Positions 61,301 to 61,736 of a stretch of DNA of 64,000 bases are shown here, piece by piece. The position numbers and the translations under genes were made by a program. Every line of letters starts with the position of its first letter. The first letter of the stretch is position 1. The notes under the pieces are model-generated. The model was not told the origin of the DNA. It saw only the letters and a list, made by a program, of their open reading frames with translations, and ran no database searches. The stretch is from Trileptium ribeirensis (lineage: Eukaryota > Nematoda > Enoplea > Enoplida > Thoracostomopsidae). Where the stretch lies: assembly GCA_030248225.1 (NCBI GenBank), contig JASANE010005058.1, positions 24,754 through 88,753 of the forward strand, given 5' to 3'.

Positions 61301-61736
61301 TTACGTATTGCGTGCAGTGCATCAAGGATTGCCTATGTAGATTTTTCGGTACGGTGGGTACGATGGTTTTTCTCTAGGTACCAGTACGAATACTTCGTAC
61401 ATTTTTAGTTGTTTTGGATGGGTTTAAGGTCGGCGAAGTTTTAGTGTATTAATGAGTTCAGGATTACAGAGGTTTTAGTGTAGTATATACATGAAATAAA
61501 AAGCATTACACGTGAGATTACACAAATACATGAGGTGTACATAATAGTTGCAGTGTGAAACTAATTTAGTTGTTTCTTTTTTTGAGCATATTTTGTTCCA
61601 CTATTGCATGTTATTTTTAAATTTATTTGTGTTTCAGACAGCGACGGTGCACCACAGGCAGTAACGCCTTCAGAGTTGCTTATTGCATTACATCAGTTAG
61701 ATACAAACGTTCACGATGTTAAAGCTTTAATGGCGG
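1206..61736 (+). CDS. SYMPK: Symplekin gene, 20 exons, open at both ends
   Basis: Symplekin is the nuclear scaffold that joins CPSF73/CPSF100 and CstF in the pre-mRNA cleavage and polyadenylation complex and in the histone pre-mRNA cleavage complex. Twenty plus-strand exons were joined by GT-AG sites with matching phases. The translation follows human symplekin, as I remember it, without interruption: the end of the N-terminal helical region, an acidic/basic linker, the DITAES block, the MATQ block, the WIYQEY block, the [11 protein letters not shown] block, the DHKLIHE block, the [10 protein letters not shown] block, the IRDLYHKR block and the SELLIALH block. Human symplekin is about 1,270 residues; about 653 codons are seen here. 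The N-terminal DUF3453/HEAT part and the C-terminal domain fall outside the window. No stop or frameshift was found in any exon, so the gene looks functional. Introns range from 161 bp to 20.6 kb and are full of transposable elements. Small extra or alternative exons in the poorly conserved linker cannot be excluded. Confidence 0.95.
1302..2722. other. Intron 5' of the BEL/Pao element
   Basis: No gene is recognised. Around 1500-1600 there is a patch with GCCAGTGGCATG and GAAGCGGGGGCGAC that loosely resembles the G-rich ends of the small repeats at 17185, 20600 and 58000. It may be an old copy of one of those. Confidence 0.35.
2728..3415 (-). repeat. 3' LTR of the BEL/Pao element
   Basis: This 688-bp repeat matches 9493-10183 over its whole length. 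It starts TGTCAC and ends TGACA on the plus strand, giving a 5-bp terminal inverted repeat. On the minus strand it is preceded by a purine-rich CGCCGGGAG, a candidate polypurine tract. Confidence 0.92.
3416..3689 (-). other. BEL/Pao 3' untranslated region
   Basis: This is the sequence between the pol stop and the 3' LTR. It holds no supported gene. The short open frames here also run into the LTR and are fortuitous. Confidence 0.6.
3690..4906 (-). pseudogene. BEL/Pao integrase core and C-terminus
   Basis: The frame 4382-4906 has C..C of the zinc finger ([11 protein letters not shown]), then the core Asp in [12 protein letters not shown], the second Asp in ICDNAPQFH, and LAPWQG just before a frame change near 4450. 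The frame 3690-4463 resumes with [15 protein letters not shown], which carries the catalytic Glu, and continues through a DUF5641-like tail ([18 protein letters not shown] form) to a stop. The D,D,E residues are all present but split over two frames. Confidence 0.88.
4930..5836 (-). pseudogene. BEL/Pao RNase H-like region and integrase N-terminus
   Basis: Two overlapping frames are involved. The short one (5642-5836) holds the remnant of the RNase H-like segment. The longer one (4930-5706, 258 codons) carries [20 protein letters not shown] and [11 protein letters not shown], typical of the Pao pol between RT and integrase. Then comes the integrase zinc region start (HIRLLHAGV), which is cut by a frame change at about 4910. 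Confidence 0.85.
6114..6974 (-). pseudogene. BEL/Pao reverse transcriptase, palm and thumb
   Basis: This frame carries the RT core: [12 protein letters not shown] with a degenerate middle, [19 protein letters not shown], and the catalytic box [10 protein letters not shown]. It ends in the A17-type connector ([34 protein letters not shown]). The catalytic box is YVDN, not YVDD. As I recall, YVDN is common in some nematode Pao elements, so it may be ancestral rather than a mutation. Confidence 0.85.
6805..8253 (-). pseudogene. BEL/Pao aspartic protease and start of reverse transcriptase
   Basis: This 482-codon open frame contains the protease active site in [16 protein letters not shown], the DSGS form usual in Pao-type DUF1758 proteases. 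The N-terminal connection to RT follows, with [20 protein letters not shown] and the DASPRTR of the fingers/palm. It is the longest intact piece of the element. The frame is lost near 6850, where the RT continues in another frame. Confidence 0.88.
7961..8683 (-). pseudogene. BEL/Pao gag C-terminus with zinc knuckles
   Basis: This 240-codon frame continues the DUF1759 region ([22 protein letters not shown]). It then carries Cys/His-rich motifs: [13 protein letters not shown] at about residues 150-162, a C..C pair at GQCLRCVF, and a degenerate third set. These are the zinc knuckles that bind the element's RNA. The frame then shifts into the protease/RT frame within the overlap 7961-8253. Confidence 0.85.
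8690..9438 (-). pseudogene. BEL/Pao gag, N-terminal part, frame-broken
   Basis: A start ATG at 9438 follows the primer-binding site and opens [17 protein letters not shown]. The frame changes near 9300 into a Glu/Lys-rich coiled-coil-like stretch ([19 protein letters not shown]). It changes again near 8950 into [19 protein letters not shown] followed by [16 protein letters not shown]. The latter resembles the DUF1759 gag domain (GLxGxAxxxIxG). It ends at an in-frame TAG at about 8687-8689, after which the same frame continues. Two frame changes plus one stop make it non-functional. Confidence 0.8.
9467..9484 (-). promoter_or_regulatory. Candidate tRNA primer-binding site of the BEL/Pao element
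   Basis: Just inside the 5' LTR the minus strand reads TGGCGCAACCAGCAGGAT. It starts with the TGG complementary to a tRNA CCA end. The tRNA was not identified. Confidence 0.6.
9493..10183 (-). repeat. 5' LTR of the BEL/Pao element
   Basis: This 691-bp direct repeat of 2728-3415 is upstream on the element's own strand. It begins TGTCATACAC on the minus strand and ends next to the primer-binding site. Its inner end reads TATCAC on the plus strand where the other LTR has TGTCAC, so the terminal dinucleotide is mutated. It should hold the promoter and polyadenylation site, but I see no clear TATA box. Confidence 0.92.
10189..10643. other. Intron sequence 3' of the BEL/Pao element
   Basis: No gene. 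The part 10260-10440 (AGCTCGAAAACGGCAGCTCC and following) looks like old repeat sequence, but I could not assign it. Confidence 0.35.
10644..10745 (+). CDS. SYMPK: Symplekin exon b, basic linker
   Basis: This 102-nt exon is phase 0 at both ends, with acceptor ttgtag and donor gtaaat. It encodes [16 protein letters not shown] and a Ser/Lys-rich tail. This continues the helix of exon a in the way human EIARNMPSSKDTRKRPRDD does. The basic stretch is a plausible nuclear localisation signal. It is separated from exon a by a 9.3 kb intron carrying the BEL/Pao element. Confidence 0.85.
11022..11165 (+). CDS. SYMPK: Symplekin exon c, acidic linker and DITAES block
   Basis: This 144-nt exon is phase 0 at both ends, with acceptor ttgtag and donor gtagtt. 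It starts with an acidic run ([12 protein letters not shown], compare human GEDDEDKDLEPG). It then enters a conserved block, [20 protein letters not shown], ending LLSM, which matches human [20 protein letters not shown] followed by LISM. Confidence 0.93.
11480..12625. repeat. Composite repeat S, copy 1 (interrupted)
   Basis: This is one of four copies of a family that starts near GTGTGCCCTTTAG, contains TTTGGTTATCTAGA-type blocks with GGGTTTAGGGTCAATGAACC, and ends near CCACGCTCGCTCCGTTTCAC. In this copy a CTGGCC-ended small element (11981-12313) interrupts the sequence just before CTGTCTT.CAGTAGTTTG, so the repeat is older than the insertion. Confidence 0.7.
11981..12313. mobile_element. 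Family A inverted-repeat element, copy 1
   Basis: The ends read CTGGCCTATCTACAG and CGGAGGCCAGTA, a diverged version of the perfect pair in copy 2. The inside has CTTGAAAATACATTCACGG and ACCCCAACTTTTCGGAGG as in copies 2 and 3. There is no coding capacity. It sits inside composite repeat S copy 1. Confidence 0.75.
12827..12988 (+). CDS. SYMPK: Symplekin exon d, MATQ block
   Basis: This 162-nt exon is phase 0 at both ends, with acceptor tttcag and donor gttagc. It encodes [20 protein letters not shown], then [20 protein letters not shown]. These match the most recognisable part of the symplekin mid-region (human [20 protein letters not shown] and [20 protein letters not shown]). This is the strongest single piece of evidence for the identity of the gene. 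Confidence 0.97.
13150..13240 (+). CDS. SYMPK: Symplekin exon e, variable linker
   Basis: This 91-nt exon starts in phase 0 and ends one base into a codon. Acceptor tttcag, donor gtaaga. It encodes a charged, Ser/Gly/Lys-rich stretch beginning [20 protein letters not shown], expected to be disordered. Family conservation is low here, so the call rests on splice sites, open frame and phase agreement with the next exon. Confidence 0.75.
13526..13633. repeat. 55-bp tandem duplication
   Basis: Two nearly identical copies of a unit containing GGTCTAGTCAAGATTCTTGT are arranged head to tail with a 55-bp period. The similarity suggests a recent duplication in the intron. Confidence 0.85.
13634..15223. 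other. Intron between exons e and f
   Basis: No gene. The stretch 14315-14525 is the better-preserved end of a T3-type palindromic element (listed separately). The rest is unassigned AT-rich sequence. Confidence 0.4.
14315..14525. mobile_element. T3 palindromic element, copy 1 (one end)
   Basis: The core has GTTTAAACGAAAAATCGATT, TTTAACGAATTTCGATTGC and GTTTAAACGAAAATC. The right end reads TTAATTCGGATTGTAACTGT, matching the right ends of the copies at 23928 and 45325. The left end is degraded. Confidence 0.6.
15224..15276 (+). CDS. SYMPK: Symplekin exon f, small linker exon
   Basis: This 53-nt exon completes the split Asp codon of the previous exon and ends in phase 0. Acceptor tttatag, donor gttcgt. 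It encodes [17 protein letters not shown]. It lies in the poorly conserved linker, so support is splice-site quality and phase. An alternative frame over the same bases is also open but breaks the phase chain. Confidence 0.6.
15277..16413. other. Intron between exons f and g
   Basis: I see no gene or recognisable element in this 1.1 kb. Confidence 0.4.
16414..16531 (+). CDS. SYMPK: Symplekin exon g, RILRAE block
   Basis: This 118-nt exon starts in phase 0 and ends one base into a codon. Acceptor ctgcag, donor gtaagc. It encodes an [15 protein letters not shown] segment followed by [13 protein letters not shown]. This matches human IFRLSDVLKPL and MKLGAVKRILRAE. The acceptor is a tandem CAGCAG, so the start could shift by three bases. 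Confidence 0.9.
17091..17119 (+). CDS. SYMPK: Symplekin exon h, 29-nt microexon
   Basis: This 29-nt exon completes an Arg codon and ends in phase 0. Acceptor gatttag, donor gtgagt. It encodes [10 protein letters not shown], which fills the gap where human has EKAVACSGAAQV. Without it the phases of the neighbouring exons do not fit. Confidence 0.8.
17185..17560. repeat. G-rich-ended repeat, copy 1
   Basis: The sequence contains TTTTACCAGGGGGCGG near the left and TTGCCAGAGGGCACC with AAATGCCAGCCCC near the right. Similar blocks occur at 20575-20890, 37557-37775 and 57960-58320. It is probably a small non-autonomous element. Ends are not fixed. Confidence 0.45.
17976..17990. repeat. (TA)n microsatellite
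   Basis: About seven TA units lie directly before family A copy 2. Confidence 0.8.
17991..18342. mobile_element. Family A inverted-repeat element, copy 2 (best preserved)
   Basis: This 352-bp element has ends CTGGCCTGTCCA and TGGACAGGCCAG, a perfect 12-bp terminal inverted repeat. Subterminal G/C-rich tracts (CCCCACTTT at one end, CCCCCACTTTTCGGAGGG at the other) frame an AT-rich middle with no open frame. It follows a (TA)n run at 17976-17990, suggesting insertion at TA. It is a typical non-autonomous DNA element; superfamily not settled. Confidence 0.85.
18690..19320. repeat. Composite repeat S, copy 2
   Basis: It contains GATGGTTTGGTTATATATC, GTCAGTGGTTTCC and GGGTTTAGAATTTACAGTGG, then a duplicated tail with AAACACAGCCTGTTAC and CACGCTCGCT. 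The tail block is present twice (about 18950-19050 and 19200-19310). A T1 palindrome starts 25 bp downstream. Confidence 0.7.
19345..19566. mobile_element. T1 palindromic element, copy 1 (best preserved)
   Basis: This 222-bp element is an almost complete inverted repeat: TACAGTACCCGCCAAAAATG at the left, and CATTTTTGGCGAGTACTGTA at the right. Each arm contains runs of CTCGCTCGCGACTCGCTCGA-type 10-11 bp units. The centre is AT-rich (AATTTGTTCTAAAAATAGAA). TA at both outer edges and the CAGT start suggest a Tc1/mariner-type non-autonomous element. Confidence 0.85.
19744..19804 (+). CDS. SYMPK: Symplekin exon i
   Basis: This 61-nt exon starts in phase 0 and ends one base into a codon. Acceptor ttcag, donor gtatgc. 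It encodes [20 protein letters not shown], matching human VRIKILASLVTQFNSGLKA. Confidence 0.9.
20060..20574. other. Intron between exons i and j, left part
   Basis: No gene. The sequence ATCAGGAGTTT occurs twice near 20198 and 20228. The rest is unassigned. Confidence 0.3.
20575..20890. repeat. G-rich-ended repeat, copy 2
   Basis: It shares with 57960-58320, in order, CCCGATTTTGCCAAGGG, a CTTTTGATTGAG block, CAAATTTTATGTCGTTT and ACGGAAACAAAGAAATTTG. The right end is CATTTTTGCCAGGGGGAC. It is non-coding, and the two copies have diverged considerably. Confidence 0.55.
20933..21003. mobile_element. T1-like palindromic element, degraded
   Basis: It has GTACTCGCCAAAATACATTT, a CTCAAGCGAGCCACTGGCTC core and CATTTTCGGCC. 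This is a shrunken relative of the T1 copy at 19345. Confidence 0.45.
21243..21441 (+). CDS. SYMPK: Symplekin exon j, WIYQEY block
   Basis: This 199-nt exon is the longest in the window. It starts by completing a Met codon and ends two bases into a codon. Acceptor ttttag, donor gtaata. It encodes [19 protein letters not shown], then [12 protein letters not shown] and [16 protein letters not shown]. Human has VLSFILEDVRARLDLAFAW, LYQEYNAYLA and LDKYEDCLIRLLSGL in the same order. A nearer downstream AG would also give an open frame but would lose the FILED-equivalent helix and break phase. Confidence 0.95.
21957..22038 (+). CDS. SYMPK: Symplekin exon k, LEAPLIT block
   Basis: This 82-nt exon completes a Ser codon and ends in phase 0. 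Acceptor ttctag, donor gtaaga. It encodes [20 protein letters not shown] and KKAVLDP, matching human [20 protein letters not shown]. Confidence 0.95.
22533..22646 (+). CDS. SYMPK: Symplekin exon l
   Basis: This 114-nt exon is phase 0 at both ends, with acceptor ttttag and donor gtttgt. It encodes a helical stretch with [20 protein letters not shown] and [12 protein letters not shown], aligned with human [20 protein letters not shown] and LLDLSSHEKDKV. Confidence 0.9.
22680..23300. other. Intron between exons l and m
   Basis: No gene. Around 22725-22880 there are GGGGGATAG and CCCCAGTTTTGGATAGCACA blocks resembling repeat ends, but no second copy was found in the window. Confidence 0.3.
23309..23456. 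mobile_element. Family B short inverted-repeat element
   Basis: This 148-bp stretch starts CTGGTTTCTCCAGG and ends TTTGAGAAACCAG, followed by TA. The 10-bp inverted ends, G/C-rich body and size fit a miniature inverted-repeat element. It is a single copy in the window. Confidence 0.55.
23519..23587 (+). CDS. SYMPK: Symplekin exon m
   Basis: This 69-nt exon is phase 0 at both ends, with acceptor tttcag and donor gtaaga. It encodes [20 protein letters not shown] and AVA, aligned with human [20 protein letters not shown]. Confidence 0.88.
23928..24219. mobile_element. T3 palindromic element, copy 2 (complete)
   Basis: This 292-bp element has ends TACAGTTACAAT and ATTGTAACTGTA. Further in, AATTAAGTGCTTATAAAATC is mirrored by TTTGAGCACCTAATTTT. 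The core carries inverted GTTTAAACGAAATTCGTT blocks. It has TA at both edges and is non-coding. Confidence 0.8.
24642..24762. mobile_element. T1-like element, degraded copy
   Basis: The left end is ACAGTACTCGCCAGAAATGA and the right end CCAGTCATTTCCGGTGGGAA. The middle has ATCGAGCGAGTGG. It has the same outline as the T1 family but is strongly decayed. Confidence 0.45.
24810..24891 (+). CDS. SYMPK: Symplekin exon n
   Basis: This 82-nt exon starts in phase 0 and ends one base into a codon. Acceptor tttcag, donor gttaga. It encodes [20 protein letters not shown] and EAGRL, matching human [20 protein letters not shown]. A 9.4 kb intron follows. Confidence 0.92.
24892..27164. other. Intron after exon n, left part
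   Basis: No gene. A 20-bp unit TTTACAATACATTTTT is repeated three times at 25869-25931. The region 26100-26950 has a different texture (TACCGGAAATCGTCGATTTC, GTCGGGCCGGGAC) and may be an old transposon, unassigned. Confidence 0.35.
27173..28332. mobile_element. Non-autonomous hAT element with 8-bp target duplication
   Basis: This 1,160-bp element starts CAGGGAGTAACCGGAATTCC and ends GGTTCCGGTTATTCCCTG, giving inverted ends CAGGGARTAACCGGAA. It is flanked by CTGAATAC at 27165-27172 and 28333-28340. CAGGG-type ends with an 8-bp duplication are the signature of the hAT superfamily. Subterminal CCGGTTCCGG-like repeats occur at both sides. No transposase frame lies inside, so it would need a source elsewhere. 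Confidence 0.88.
28341..29340. other. Intron between the hAT element and the decayed transposase
   Basis: No intact gene. The stretch 28950-29340 has higher GC content, and its minus strand contains short decayed open pieces ([16 protein letters not shown]). It may be the 3' flank of the transposase remnant next to it. Confidence 0.3.
29361..30560 (-). pseudogene. Decayed hAT transposase
   Basis: On the minus strand the last piece (29361-29522) reads [20 protein letters not shown] followed by [16 protein letters not shown]. This resembles the hAT C-terminal dimerisation domain, whose hallmark is an ERVFS box followed by a leucine-rich helix. Upstream pieces in other frames are [56 protein letters not shown] and [20 protein letters not shown]. 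Several stops and frame changes separate them. The remnant is antisense to symplekin. It lies 1 kb from the non-autonomous hAT element, but whether they belong together is unknown. Confidence 0.55.
30640..31995 (+). pseudogene. RTE-like non-LTR reverse transcriptase fragment
   Basis: The frame is open from 30745 to a TAG at 31912, then continues to a TAA at 31993-31995. It carries [19 protein letters not shown], motif [13 protein letters not shown], motif [16 protein letters not shown], and motif [11 protein letters not shown]. The C-terminal part ([17 protein letters not shown], then [18 protein letters not shown]) is usual in RTE-like elements of invertebrates. Before 30745 the fingers region ([12 protein letters not shown]) is present in another frame. 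The endonuclease is missing, so the copy is 5'-truncated. It is in sense orientation in the symplekin intron. Confidence 0.9.
31996..32936. other. Intron, unassigned
   Basis: No gene. At 32750-32860 there are repeated CCCGGAACTGGACCCGGGCC-type blocks, again seen at 33445-33575, which look like ends of one decayed repeat. A short (ATT)n lies at 32894-32911. Confidence 0.4.
32750..33575. repeat. CCCGG-rich repeat pair
   Basis: Two blocks (32750-32860 and 33445-33575) share CTTGCAAAATAAAATAACCG, GGATTTTTGAAAACC-like and ACCCGGACCCGG-like stretches. They lie in the same orientation and enclose family A copy 3. They may be the two ends or two copies of a decayed element. Confidence 0.45.
32937..33105. 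mobile_element. Family A inverted-repeat element, copy 3 (half, reversed)
   Basis: It starts CTGGCCTGTCCACAGCCCTC and runs through ACCGTGAATGTATTTTCAAG, the reverse complement of the right half of copy 2. It is cut off at 33105, so only one end remains. Confidence 0.8.
33576..34305. other. Intron before exon o
   Basis: No gene. The block 33700-33845 is rich in TGCGTATG/CATGTG steps and ends with a Tc1-like TTGTCCGCGACTGTACAG. It may be the end of another T-type element. Confidence 0.35.
34306..34396 (+). CDS. SYMPK: Symplekin exon o, DHKLIHE block
   Basis: This 91-nt exon completes an Asp codon and ends two bases into a codon. Acceptor tttttag, donor gtgagt. It encodes [20 protein letters not shown] and [10 protein letters not shown], matching human APWTEETVKQCLYLYLAL and LPQNHKLIHE. 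Phase fits exons on both sides. Confidence 0.95.
35318..35387 (+). CDS. SYMPK: Symplekin exon p
   Basis: This 70-nt exon completes a Glu codon and ends in phase 0. Acceptor tttcag, donor gttagc. It encodes [20 protein letters not shown] and ESP, matching human [20 protein letters not shown]. Confidence 0.95.
35388..36368. other. Intron between exons p and q, left part
   Basis: No gene or element is recognised. Confidence 0.35.
36369..36495. mobile_element. T2 palindromic element, copy 1
   Basis: The right end is TTATTTTTGGCCGCGACTGT followed by AG. The core is CGATTTCGATCG-like. The left end is degraded (AGATGGCAAGAATTAAGCGC). Same family as 37162 and 46617. Confidence 0.6.
36906..37014 (+). 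CDS. SYMPK: Symplekin exon q, [10 protein letters not shown] block
   Basis: This 109-nt exon starts in phase 0 and ends one base into a codon. Acceptor ttatag, donor gtaagt. It encodes [20 protein letters not shown] and [16 protein letters not shown], matching human [20 protein letters not shown] and GAETLVTRCLH. Confidence 0.96.
37162..37413. mobile_element. T2 palindromic element, copy 2, with internal 28-bp repeats
   Basis: It starts TACAGTCACAGCCAAAAATA and ends TTTTTGGCCGCGATTATA, a 20-bp imperfect inverted pair with TA edges. The right half holds about three tandem copies of a 28-bp unit containing GATTGCGAATTCGATTTCTG. It is non-coding. Confidence 0.75.
37557..37775. mobile_element. 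Family G inverted-repeat element
   Basis: This ~220-bp element starts TGGCTAGTCCAAAC and ends GTTGCACTAGCCA. The body is extremely rich in CCCCC/GGGGG tracts (TTTTGCCTGGGGGC, GCCGGAGGGTAGGAGCCGGG). The same start, CTGGCTAGTCCAAAC, recurs at 58868. Confidence 0.6.
37776..38540. other. Intron between exons q and r, middle
   Basis: No gene or element is recognised. Confidence 0.35.
38541..39175. mobile_element. Fold-back family F, copy 1
   Basis: It starts TCAAGAGTCGATGATGGTCC, followed by GGTCGTTTTCGCCCTTACG. The left arm is a string of about ten diverged ~33-36 bp units containing CATGTTCTTGGACCACT and CAGACCCCTCCC. The hairpin turn lies near 39010-39050. The right arm is shorter and reads the complement (TTGTCCAAGAACCTG, GGTGGTCCG), ending GGTAAGAGCGAAAACGAGC. 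It is non-coding. Confidence 0.75.
39412..39512 (+). CDS. SYMPK: Symplekin exon r, RDLYHKR block
   Basis: This 101-nt exon completes a split codon and ends in phase 0. Acceptor gtttag, donor gtaaat. It encodes [20 protein letters not shown] and [13 protein letters not shown]. This is nearly identical to human [20 protein letters not shown] and [13 protein letters not shown]. Confidence 0.97.
39842..40640. repeat. 350-bp tandem repeat, two and a half units
   Basis: The marker GTATGGCACCCTCGTSGTT occurs at 40001 and 40351, and a relative at 40501. The marker GGGTATGRGAAAYTCATTGC recurs with the same 350-bp spacing, then about 150 bp. The first two units align along their length. The third is internally deleted. 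Confidence 0.75.
40985..41072 (+). CDS. SYMPK: Symplekin exon s
   Basis: This 88-nt exon starts in phase 0 and ends one base into a codon. Acceptor tgcag, donor gtaagt. It encodes [20 protein letters not shown] and VFNRLLHGQ, matching human [20 protein letters not shown] and VFNRLLGTQ. The following intron is 20.6 kb. Confidence 0.96.
41073..42990. other. Start of the 20.6 kb intron
   Basis: No gene I can support. An open frame at 41631-41984 contains a plausible acceptor-like TTTTCAG and an ATG, but it matches nothing I know. Confidence 0.35.
42996..44130 (-). pseudogene. Second, strongly decayed non-LTR reverse transcriptase
   Basis: On the minus strand the region 43890-43930 reads [10 protein letters not shown], like motif B (VRVGLHQGSALSPLLF in related elements). 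It is followed by [20 protein letters not shown], one stop, and [12 protein letters not shown], the motif C box (ADD) at about 43777-43804. Then WKERF and [11 protein letters not shown] follow, the usual sequence after motif C. Further pieces down to about 43000 are broken. It is antisense to symplekin and a different subfamily from the copy at 30640. Confidence 0.7.
44131..44712. other. Intron, unassigned
   Basis: No gene or element is recognised. Confidence 0.35.
44713..44883. mobile_element. T1 palindromic element, copy 2
   Basis: The left end is TACAATACAGGCCAAAATAA and the right end CATTTTTGGCGGGTACTGTA. Arms contain GCGAGCGAGTCTCG-like units and the centre ATTTGAACAAATTATTTC. It is about 50 bp shorter than copy 1. 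Confidence 0.8.
45009..45377 (-). CDS. Unrecognised antisense ORF, possibly an orphan exon
   Basis: This 122-codon frame has protein-like composition: [39 protein letters not shown], then [18 protein letters not shown], ending before a TAA. The first ~25 codons overlap a T3 palindromic element, so any genuine coding part would start near 45300. I do not recognise the family. There is no clear splice acceptor, signal peptide or membrane segment. It may be chance or a decayed gene fragment. Confidence 0.2.
   Translation of the reverse strand: MNFVYTKDFRLNANDRNRTKILCYPSKPKSCYDNGCGSEMDGWINNFVQLIADNHRHIVVEALPCVYPYQRAELKQSPLLNQNDVETCSFRLKHGNRYTYVIKIFTIPGSSTIPTAGMVSIS
45325..45601. mobile_element. 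T3 palindromic element, copy 3
   Basis: The core has repeated GTTTAAACGAAAATC and TTTAACGAATTTCGATTG blocks. The right end is AAGCGCTTAATTCTGATTGT followed by AACTGTA. The left end is truncated. Confidence 0.7.
45833..46520. mobile_element. Fold-back family F, copy 2 (complete)
   Basis: This 688-bp element has long inverted ends. TACCAAAAGTCGATTATGG on the left faces the complement TATCAAAAGTCGATGACGG on the right. Pairing continues about 90 bp through GAAGAGTGTGACACTTTTCA and GTTTTCGGCC. Inside are ~33-38 bp units (CCATGTTCTTGGA, CCACTAAATTCAGACCCCAC). The turn is near 46265-46290. It is the best reference copy of the family and is non-coding; the open frames across it arise from the repeated units. 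Confidence 0.85.
46617..46843. mobile_element. T2 palindromic element, copy 3
   Basis: The left end is TACAATCACGCCCAGAAATA and the right end CTTGACCGCGACTATA. The core has ATCGATCGAAATTTCGATCG and related blocks in both orientations. Confidence 0.75.
46844..47507. other. Intron, unassigned
   Basis: No gene or element is recognised. Confidence 0.35.
47508..47831. repeat. 108-bp minisatellite, three units
   Basis: Three head-to-tail copies of a 108-bp unit (marked by GAGGAGGTCATCTTTGAGGC and GGGATCACCAGTTCAACTG) fill exactly 324 bp. Because 108 is a multiple of three, one minus-strand frame stays open through most of it and gives a 36-residue repeat. This is the likely reason for the 99-codon ORF here. 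One unit has a TAG where another has GAG. Confidence 0.9.
47832..48407. other. Intron, unassigned
   Basis: No gene or element is recognised. AAGTGGGCGCCACCTAGTGG at about 47944-47963 looks like old repeat sequence. Confidence 0.3.
48408..48516 (+). CDS. Possible first exon of a nested gene
   Basis: An ATG opens 36 codons, [20 protein letters not shown] and [15 protein letters not shown], and ends one base into a codon at a strong donor, GCG|gtaagt. The [12 protein letters not shown] part is loosely like the short repression motif (eh1, F-x-I-x-x-I-L) near the N-terminus of many homeodomain proteins. No further exon was found, the phase does not fit symplekin exon t, and there is no promoter signal. 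This could be chance. Confidence 0.2.
48845..48955. mobile_element. T4 short palindromic element
   Basis: This 111-bp element starts TACAGTCACTGTCAGAAATA and ends ATTTCTGACCGTAGCTGTA. The arms continue AATTTTTCGCGAACGATGCG against AAATTTTTGCGAACAATTTG. It is nearly a pure hairpin. Confidence 0.75.
49225..49600. mobile_element. Fold-back family F, copy 3
   Basis: It starts TATTAAGAGCTGATAGTGAT, then GCGGTCATTTTCGCCGTTAC. Left-arm units contain CATGTTCTTGGACCACCAGA and GGTTTTTGAACCATTG. The right arm (GTGGGTCAAAAACCTGGGTG, AAACATGGGAGGGG) is shorter. The far end is degraded. Confidence 0.65.
49601..51172. other. Intron, unassigned
   Basis: No gene I can support in this AT-rich stretch. Confidence 0.35.
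51173..51340 (-). pseudogene. Possible PIF/Harbinger-type transposase fragment
   Basis: On the minus strand, after a TTTTTAATTTCAG acceptor-like sequence, the frame reads [40 protein letters not shown] and [16 protein letters not shown]. The arrangement GDxGYP ... YNxxHxxAR.VIE..fG.lK is that of DDE_Tnp_4 (Harbinger) transposases. The key ARxxVE positions are not well kept here, so the call is tentative. Confidence 0.3.
51484..51627 (+). repeat. Gypsy 5' LTR
   Basis: It starts TGATGTGCGTGGGCGATTCG and ends CGGGTCA. TATATAAA at 51557-51564 is a plausible TATA box and AATAAA at 51609-51614 a plausible polyadenylation signal. The first ~55 bases recur at 55547. Confidence 0.85.
51630..51647 (+). 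promoter_or_regulatory. Gypsy primer-binding site
   Basis: TGGCGATCAGGATATCAA starts two bases after the LTR and begins with the expected TGG. The tRNA was not identified. Confidence 0.65.
51680..52500 (+). pseudogene. Gypsy gag, broken
   Basis: An ATG at 51680 opens [20 protein letters not shown] and stops after about 40 codons. A later frame (51958-52135) has [20 protein letters not shown] and [20 protein letters not shown], typical Gypsy gag. A further frame from 52125 runs on as [20 protein letters not shown]. The zinc knuckle survives only as [12 protein letters not shown], having lost its first Cys and the His. Confidence 0.8.
52501..53925 (+). pseudogene. Gypsy protease, reverse transcriptase and RNase H, broken
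   Basis: The protease active site reads [12 protein letters not shown], with DTT instead of DTG. The RT begins [20 protein letters not shown] and [13 protein letters not shown], then continues in other frames with [14 protein letters not shown] and a degenerate catalytic box, FYMED. The frame 53482-53925 is intact and holds the RT tail ([16 protein letters not shown]) and the RNase H start, [14 protein letters not shown]. Confidence 0.85.
54481..55510 (+). pseudogene. Gypsy integrase, broken
   Basis: The zinc region is seen as [20 protein letters not shown] followed by [13 protein letters not shown] (H..C..C). The core starts [15 protein letters not shown] with the first Asp. A second frame holds [17 protein letters not shown] with the second Asp. 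The region with the catalytic Glu is degraded (55000-55110). C-terminal pieces follow to about 55510. Confidence 0.85.
55547..55601 (+). repeat. Gypsy 3' LTR, truncated
   Basis: TGATGTGGCGTGGGCGATTC and the following ~35 bases match the start of the 5' LTR with a few differences. They follow a purine tract (CAAAAGGGG). After 55601 the match stops, so most of the LTR is lost. Confidence 0.85.
55602..57229. other. Intron, unassigned
   Basis: AT-rich, with no gene or element recognised. Confidence 0.4.
57230..57430. mobile_element. Fold-back family F, copy 4 (right arm only)
   Basis: Units read GTGGTTCGAATACATGGGAG and GACCACCTGGGGAGGGGGTA. The end is GAGTCGACTGTCCTCGGCTC followed by TTGGTA, the complement of the left end of copies 1-3. 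Confidence 0.7.
57431..57959. other. Intron, unassigned
   Basis: No gene or element is recognised. Confidence 0.35.
57960..58320. repeat. G-rich-ended repeat, copy 3
   Basis: Shared with 20575-20890: GCCCGATTTTGCTAGGGGG, CACTTTTGATGGAG, ACAAATTTTATGTAATTTG and GTGGAAACAAAACGATTTGG. It ends in ATTTTACCAGGGGGCGGGC and further C-rich tracts. The open frame here (58169-58495) is fortuitous. Confidence 0.55.
58868..59175. repeat. Family G start followed by a family F-like right arm
   Basis: CTGGCTAGTCCAAAC at 58868 matches the start of the family G element at 37557. From about 58980 there are CCCCCAAAGAACCTT units, then GGGGTAAGGCGAAAAACGC, GAGTGTCATACTG and an end GTACTCTTGATA like the family F right end. 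It is a mixed, decayed block. Confidence 0.45.
59176..60837. other. Intron, unassigned
   Basis: No gene. The stretch 60000-60240 has AGAGGGGGCGGGGTTTTC and TTTTTGCCAATC blocks similar in texture to the G-rich-ended repeats. Confidence 0.35.
60838..61520. repeat. Composite repeat S, copy 3
   Basis: It starts near GATGACCCTGTGCCCTTTAG, with CCGTATGGGTACCAGTGTTC, GAATACGATGGTTTTGCAAC and TTCAGGATTACAGAGGTTTT. It ends just before symplekin exon t. Confidence 0.7.
61638..61736 (+). CDS. SYMPK: Symplekin exon t, SELLIALH block (last in window)
   Basis: This 99-nt exon completes a split codon and ends one base into a codon. Acceptor tttcag, donor gtacgg. It encodes [20 protein letters not shown] and [13 protein letters not shown], matching human ALSPLNPGELLIALHNIDS and CDMKSIIKA. 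This is close to the start of the C-terminal symplekin domain. The next exon was not found before base 64000. Confidence 0.93.
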